DNA from: Comamonadaceae bacterium
Lineage (GTDB): Bacteria; Pseudomonadota; Gammaproteobacteria; Burkholderiales; Burkholderiaceae_C
Direction: 5' to 3'
NCBI GenBank assembly: GCA_947476465.1
Contig: CANJQN010000034.1
Coordinates: 1 to 43,319, forward strand
DNA: 43,319 nucleotides
The notes under the pieces are model-generated. The model saw only the letters and a program-made list of their open reading frames with translations, was not told where the DNA came from and did no database searches. Shown one piece after another: positions 39,151 to 43,319 of this stretch; the first letter of the stretch is position 1; each line of letters begins with the position of its first letter. The translations under genes and the position numbers were made by a program.

Positions 39151-40323
39151 TCAGGCCGGAAGGCCCAGCGTGCTCTTGGACAGGATGTTGCGCTGCACCT
39201 GGCTGGAGCCGCCGTAGATGGTGAGCACGCGCGACTCCAGGAAAGGCAGCAGGACATCGACCGAGCCCTCCCCGAAGGCGACGTCGCCGAAAATTCCACC
39301 CGCATCGCCCGCGCTTTCCACCAGCAGCTCGGAGATGCGCTGGCAGGTTTCGGTGGCCCAGATTTTCAGCAGCGACACCTCATTGCCGAAGGAGCCGCCG
39401 GTGCGCATCGTCTGCGCGAAGCTGTCGTAGGCAGACCCGAGATCGAGCACGTCCAGGCGCACTTGGGCCAGCCGGTCGAGAAACACCGGGTCTTCAAATT
39501 TCCCGGTCAGCCGCGCGATGTGCTCAAGATGCGTGAGGGCGTTGACGCAGTGGCGGGGCGAGCCGTTCCAGATGCGCTCGAAACCGAGCAGCGACTTCGA
39601 CACCGCCCAGCCGTCGTTGAGCTCGCCCACCAGGTTGGAGCGGTGGGTACGCGCGTCGTCAAGGAACACCTCGCACTGCTCGAAGTGGCCCATGATGTTG
39701 CGGATCGGCCGCACCTTCACGCCTGGCTGGTTCATCTCGATGATCAGGAAGCTGATGCCGGCCTGCTTCTTGACCGTCGTGTCAGTGCGCACCAGCGCAT
39801 ACATGTGGTTGGCGTCAAACGCCATGCTGGTCCAGATCTTTTGCCCGTTGATGATGAACTCGTCGCCCTCGAGCCGCGCCAACGTGCGCAGGCTGGCCAG
39901 GTCGGAACCGGCGTTTGGCTCGGAGTAACCCTGGCACCAGATGTGTTCGCCCGAAAGAATCTTGGGCAGGTACCTGCGCCGCTGTTCGTCGGTGCCACGC
40001 GCGATCAGCACCGGCCCGAGGTTGATCGGCCCCTGCACCGGACCCACCGGCGCGCCGCGCTTTTCCATCTCCTCCATGCAAATGAGCTGCTTGGCCGGCG
40101 TGAGCCCCATCCCGCCGTACTCGACCGGCCAGTTGGGCACCAGCCAGCCGTCTTTGGCCATGGCCAGGTACCAGTCCTTGGTCTCGGCAAAGGTGGCTCG
40201 GCGCTTCATGAAGCGCAGCTGCTGCGGGAGATGGCCCTGGACGAAGCGCGCGGCCTCGGCGCGGAACTCGTCGTCGGTGAGGGCGTTCCAGTCGCGCCTG
40301 GCGTGGGACGTGGCGGAAGTCAT
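39151..40323 (-). CDS. Acyl-CoA dehydrogenase, probable catalytic subunit
   Basis: 390 residues: PVEYGGMGLTPAKQLICMEEMEK, QGYSEPNAGSDLASLRT for flavin and substrate, INGQKIWTSMA, IMGHFEQCEVFLDDART, and the C-terminal TIYGGSSQVQRNIL. The usual terminal Glu is Gly, but Glu in LLGFERIWNG lies at the alternative (isovaleryl/long-chain type) position. Large N-terminal subunits of heteromeric dehydrogenases look like this. Start: ATG at 40323 or the in-frame ATG at 40344; neither has a clear ribosome site. First gene of the minus-strand operon; divergent from the ureide gene. Confidence 0.9.
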   Translation of the reverse strand: MTSATSHARRDWNALTDDEFRAEAARFVQGHLPQQLRFMKRRATFAETKDWYLAMAKDGWLVPNWPVEYGGMGLTPAKQLICMEEMEKRGAPVGPVQGPINLGPVLIARGTDEQRRRYLPKILSGEHIWCQGYSEPNAGSDLASLRTLARLEGDEFIINGQKIWTSMAFDANHMYALVRTDTTVKKQAGISFLIIEMNQPGVKVRPIRNIMGHFEQCEVFLDDARTHRSNLVGELNDGWAVSKSLLGFERIWNGSPRHCVNALTHLEHIARLTGKFEDPVFLDRLAQVRLDVLDLGSAYDSFAQTMRTGGSFGNEVSLLKIWATETCQRISELLVESAGDAGGIFGDVAFGEGSVDVLLPFLESRVLTIYGGSSQVQRNILSKSTLGLPA

Positions 40324-40399
40324 GATCGATTCACTGGAGGTCATCTGAAGGCATTATTAGGCGAGGGGGCATCTTGCAGGTTGATAAATGTCGATGGCC

Positions 40400-40418
40400 G
40401 CATCTGGGCTTGAGATGC
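40400..40418. promoter_or_regulatory. Palindrome in the divergent promoter region 40345-40477
   Basis: GCATCT at 40400-40405 and AGATGC at 40413-40418 form an inverted repeat with a 7-base spacer, and a further GCATCT lies at 40370-40375. TATAAA at 40422-40427 could be a -10 element reading toward the ureide gene. It could serve either the acyl-CoA dehydrogenase operon or the uraD-allC fusion; no regulator gene is adjacent. Confidence 0.4.
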
Positions 40419-40477
40419 CACTATAAAACTACATACACTTTCAGTCACCCCCGCACTTGTGCTTAGAACTCGGAGTA

Positions 40478-42259
40478 ATGCCCTTGCTGACTTTGGATCA
40501 GATCAACGCCGCCAGTGCCGACGACTTTGTCCGGTTGCTGGAGGGCACTTATGAACATTCGCCCTGGATCGCGCAGCTGGCTGCACACCGGCGCCCGTTT
40601 GACGGCTTGACCCACCTGAAGCTGTCGCTGGCCCAGATGGTGCTTGAGGCCGGGCGCGAGCGGCAGGTGACGCTGATCCGCGCCCACCCCGAGCTGGCGG
40701 GCAAGGCCATGGTCAGCAAGACACTTACGGCGGAATCCACCCTGGAGCAGGGCAAGGCGGGGTTGACAGATTGTTCGCCCGCCGAGTTCGCCAAGATCCA
40801 GCAACTGAACGCCGACTACAACGCCAAGTTCGGTTACCCGTTCATCCTCGCCGTGCTGGGCCCGCGGGGCGTGGGCCTGACCAAGGCCGAAATCATCGCA
40901 ACGTTCGAGCGGCGGCGCAGCAGTCACCCCGATGTCGAACTCGCCGAAAGCCTGCGCAACATTCACCGCATCGCGGAGATCCGGCTGAACGAGAAGTTCG
41001 GACATTCGCCGCAGCTGGGCGACCAGGTGCTCGACTGGGCGGAACGCCTGGCGGTCCACAGCGACCCTGGCTACGCCGAACGCGGCGAGCTCACGGTCAC
41101 CTATCTGAGCGACGCCCATCGGGCTTGCGCCCGGCAGCTGGCCCAATGGATGACAAGCGACTGCGGCTTCGACGAGGTGGGAGTCGATGCGGTCGGCAAT
41201 GTGGTCGGCCTCTACCATGGCACCGATCGCAATGCGCGCAGGCTGTTGACCGGCAGTCATTACGACACGGTGCGCAACGGCGGCAAATACGACGGGCGGT
41301 TGGGAATTTTGGTGCCGATGGCTTGCGTGCGCGAGCTCAAGCGCCAGGGCCGCCGTCTGCCATTCGACCTGGAAGTGGTGGGCTTCGCCGAAGAGGAAGG
41401 GCAGCGCTATAACGCTGTGTTCCTCGGCTCCAGCGCGCTGACCGGTCACTTCGACACCCGCTGGCTGGACCAGACCGACGCGGACGGCGTGTCGATGCGC
41501 CAGGCGATGGCGCAGGCGGGCCTGCGTGTCGATGACATCCCCAAGCTGGCGCGCGATGCGAACCGCTACCAGGGCTTTGTCGAGGTGCACATCGAGCAGG
41601 GGCCGGTACTCGGTGAGATCGGCCTGCCGCTGGGGGTGGTGACATCGATCAACGGCAGTGTGCGCTATATCGGAGAGATCACCGGTGTGGCCAGCCATGC
41701 CGGCACCACCCCGATGGACCGGCGCCGGGACGCGGCCGCCGCCGCCGCGGAGTGGGTCCTTTTCGTTGAGCGCCGCGCCGCGCAGGCGCCGGATCTGGTG
41801 GGCACCGTGGGCATGCTCGAAGTGCCCAACGGATCGATCAATGTCGTGCCCGGCCGCTGCAAGTTCAGCCTGGACATTCGTGCCACCACCGACGCGGTGC
41901 GCGACGCCTGCGCCGACGACGTGCGCGCGCAGCTGCACGCCATCTGCACGCGGCGCGGCCTGAGCTTCACGCTGCAAGAAACCGTGCGCGCGGCCGCGGC
42001 GCCGTCGGCGCCAGCCTGGCAGGCGCGCTGGGAGCGCGCCGTGCGGGCACTGGGCTTGCCGGTGCACCGCCTGCCCAGTGGGGCAGGGCACGACGCCATG
42101 AAGCTGCACGAGATCATGCCCCAGGCGATGCTGTTCATGCGCGGCCAGAACGGCGGCATCAGCCACAACCCGCTGGAGTCGATCAGCAATGACGACACTG
42201 ATCTTTGCGTGCGGGCTTTCCAGAACCTGCTCGATCAACTTGCGACCCAGCCCTCATGA
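40478..42259 (+). CDS. Fused OHCU decarboxylase and allantoate amidohydrolase
   Basis: 593-residue bifunctional protein of purine breakdown. Residues 1-175 are the OHCU decarboxylase (UraD) domain that makes S-allantoin: RAHPELAGKA with His70 and Glu72, STLEQGKAGL, and KFGYPF. Residues about 180-590 are an M20-type allantoate amidohydrolase (AllC): GSHYDTVRNGGKYDGRLG with metal ligands His261 and Asp272, AEEEGQRY, HIEQGPVLG with His371, and the C-terminal ISHNPLES. The allantoinase step joining the two activities is not encoded here. The ATG at 40478 is preferred; GGAG lies only two to three bases upstream, and a TTG seven codons earlier is possible. Its stop overlaps the next gene. Confidence 0.92.
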   Translation: MPLLTLDQINAASADDFVRLLEGTYEHSPWIAQLAAHRRPFDGLTHLKLSLAQMVLEAGRERQVTLIRAHPELAGKAMVSKTLTAESTLEQGKAGLTDCSPAEFAKIQQLNADYNAKFGYPFILAVLGPRGVGLTKAEIIATFERRRSSHPDVELAESLRNIHRIAEIRLNEKFGHSPQLGDQVLDWAERLAVHSDPGYAERGELTVTYLSDAHRACARQLAQWMTSDCGFDEVGVDAVGNVVGLYHGTDRNARRLLTGSHYDTVRNGGKYDGRLGILVPMACVRELKRQGRRLPFDLEVVGFAEEEGQRYNAVFLGSSALTGHFDTRWLDQTDADGVSMRQAMAQAGLRVDDIPKLARDANRYQGFVEVHIEQGPVLGEIGLPLGVVTSINGSVRYIGEITGVASHAGTTPMDRRRDAAAAAAEWVLFVERRAAQAPDLVGTVGMLEVPNGSINVVPGRCKFSLDIRATTDAVRDACADDVRAQLHAICTRRGLSFTLQETVRAAAAPSAPAWQARWERAVRALGLPVHRLPSGAGHDAMKLHEIMPQAMLFMRGQNGGISHNPLESISNDDTDLCVRAFQNLLDQLATQPS

Positions 42260-43319
42260 ACACCCCTCAAGCCGCGGCTCTCGAAGCCTGGATCGACAGC
42301 CACTTCGACGAAGAGGTGCGTTTTCTGCAGGCGCTGGTGCGCGTCCCCACGGACACGCCCCCAGGCAACAACGCGCCCCATGCCGAGCGCACGGCGCAAC
42401 TTCTCAAGGCGTTCGGCTTTGAGGCGGAACGGCATGCGGTAGCGGCGGCGCAGGTGCGGGCCGCGGGGCTGGAGAGCATCACCAACCTGGTGGTGCGCCG
42501 CCCTTACGGACCAGGCCGCACCATCGGCATGAATGCGCACGGCGATGTGGTGCCCCCCGGCGAGGGCTGGACGCAAGACCCGTATGGCGGCGAGGTGGTC
42601 GGCGGAAAACTCTATGGCCGCGCGGCGGCGGTGAGCAAATGCGACTTCGCCACCTTTACCTTTGCCACACGCGCGCTCGAGTCGCTCAAGATGCCGCTCA
42701 AGGGAAGCGTCGAGCTCTACTTCACCTACGACGAAGAGTTTGGCGGCGAGCTGGGGCCTGGCTGGCTATTGGAGCAGGGCCTGGTCAAGCCCGATCTGGT
42801 CATTGCCGCCGCCTTCAGCTACCAGGTCATCACCGGCCACAACGGGTGCCTGCAGCTCGAAGTGACCGTGCACGGCAAGATGGGACACGCGGCCGTGCCT
42901 GAAACCGCCGTGGACGCCCTGCAGGCGGCCAACCAGATCCTCAACGCCCTCTACCACCAGAACACCCTGTACAAGCAGGTGCGCAGCCAGGTCAAGGGCA
43001 TCAACCACCCCTACCTGAACGTCGGCCTGATCCAGGGCGGCACCAACACCAACGTGGTGCCGGGCAAGGTGGTGCTCAAGCTCGATCGCCGCATGATCCC
43101 CGAAGAGGACCCGGTCGAAGTGGAAGCCACCCTGCGGCGGGTGATCCAGGAGGCGGTGGGCCATTGCGCCGGCATCACGGTCGATGTCAAGCGCATCCTG
43201 TTGGCGCGTGCGCTGCAGCCCTTGCCCGGAAACAAGCCCCTGGTCGACGCGCTGTGCAAACACGCGAGCGCCATCTTCAAAGAGCCGATCGAGGCCTCGG
43301 GAACGCCCCTGTACACCGA
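42256..43319 (+). CDS. M20-family metallopeptidase/amidohydrolase (partial, runs off window)
   Basis: 354 residues visible, no stop codon before the window ends. ArgE/DapE-like: AHGDVVPPGEGW gives the first metal ligands (His95, Asp97), and GRAAAVSKCD supplies the bridging Asp130 in place of the usual GRGxxDMKGG. YFTYDEEFGG holds the catalytic and metal Glu pair, and GKMGHAAVPE begins the dimerisation domain. The ATG overlaps the stop of the ureide fusion (ATGA), so it is translationally coupled and probably acts on a purine-derived N-carbamoyl or ureido compound (inference from neighbours). Family members also include deacetylases and dipeptidases. Confidence 0.9.
   Translation, partial: MNTPQAAALEAWIDSHFDEEVRFLQALVRVPTDTPPGNNAPHAERTAQLLKAFGFEAERHAVAAAQVRAAGLESITNLVVRRPYGPGRTIGMNAHGDVVPPGEGWTQDPYGGEVVGGKLYGRAAAVSKCDFATFTFATRALESLKMPLKGSVELYFTYDEEFGGELGPGWLLEQGLVKPDLVIAAAFSYQVITGHNGCLQLEVTVHGKMGHAAVPETAVDALQAANQILNALYHQNTLYKQVRSQVKGINHPYLNVGLIQGGTNTNVVPGKVVLKLDRRMIPEEDPVEVEATLRRVIQEAVGHCAGITVDVKRILLARALQPLPGNKPLVDALCKHASAIFKEPIEASGTPLYT

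Noticed and set aside
37384..40413. A 1009-codon open frame on the plus strand
   Set aside because: It is antisense to the alcohol dehydrogenase and both acyl-CoA dehydrogenase genes, has no recognisable domains, and is His/Gln/Gly-rich as expected of an antisense frame in high-GC DNA.

Overview
The window is high-GC DNA, with G/C strongly preferred at third codon positions, from what is most likely a betaproteobacterium of the Burkholderiales (Comamonadaceae/Alcaligenaceae-like). Three things support this: the tolB-pal-cpoB-tcdA order, five Bug/TctC-type periplasmic binding proteins (a family hugely expanded in this order), and many CaiB-type CoA-transferases. The genus cannot be fixed from the sequence alone.

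Positions 1-294 hold a 76-bp tandem repeat built from dRS3-like inverted elements. Positions 310-5865 look like core genome: galE (minus strand), then a plus-strand run of a family 2 glycosyltransferase, tolB, pal, cpoB and tcdA with tight or overlapping junctions, followed by tRNA-Lys(UUU) and a clear intrinsic terminator. Positions 5930-6569 are an internally deleted, frameshifted IS30-family element that keeps both terminal inverted repeats. It marks the start of an accessory catabolic region.

Positions 6698-28131 form a CoA-thioester catabolic island. A minus-strand operon (DUF35 protein, thiolase-like protein, PaaG-like isomerase, dienoyl-CoA-reductase-like SDR, alpha-methylacyl-CoA racemase, Bug protein) diverges from a plus-strand operon (CoA-transferase, acyl-CoA dehydrogenase, (3R)-hydroxyacyl-CoA dehydrogenase, MaoC hydratase-2). 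Together they give a complete beta-oxidation spiral with the same parts as peroxisomal branched-chain oxidation (racemase, hydratase-2/SDR, SCP-x-like thiolase, dienoyl-CoA reductase). An IclR regulator follows. A near-identical 14-bp operator-like site lies both beside the IclR gene and upstream of the Bug gene 10 kb away. Then come an acyl-CoA ligase, a CoA-transferase/citryl-CoA-lyase-like pair, two Bug proteins, an alpha/beta hydrolase, a CoA-transferase with permuted domain order and a second ligase.

Positions 28139-28587 are decayed sequence: an unrecognised plus-strand remnant and the N-terminus of an Old Yellow Enzyme. Positions 28609-34202 carry a minus-strand set with a carboxymuconolactone-decarboxylase-like protein, a beta-hydroxyacid dehydrogenase, two Bug proteins, a LysR regulator and a hydrolase. 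Positions 34229-40344 carry a minus-strand set with a CoA-transferase, a DapA-family aldolase/dehydratase, a small cupin, a zinc alcohol dehydrogenase and two acyl-CoA dehydrogenase subunits that look like a heteromeric pair. Positions 40478-43319 switch to purine (ureide) catabolism: an OHCU decarboxylase-allantoate amidohydrolase fusion and an overlapping M20 amidohydrolase that runs off the window. No tctA/tctB membrane genes are present, so all five Bug proteins are orphans here.
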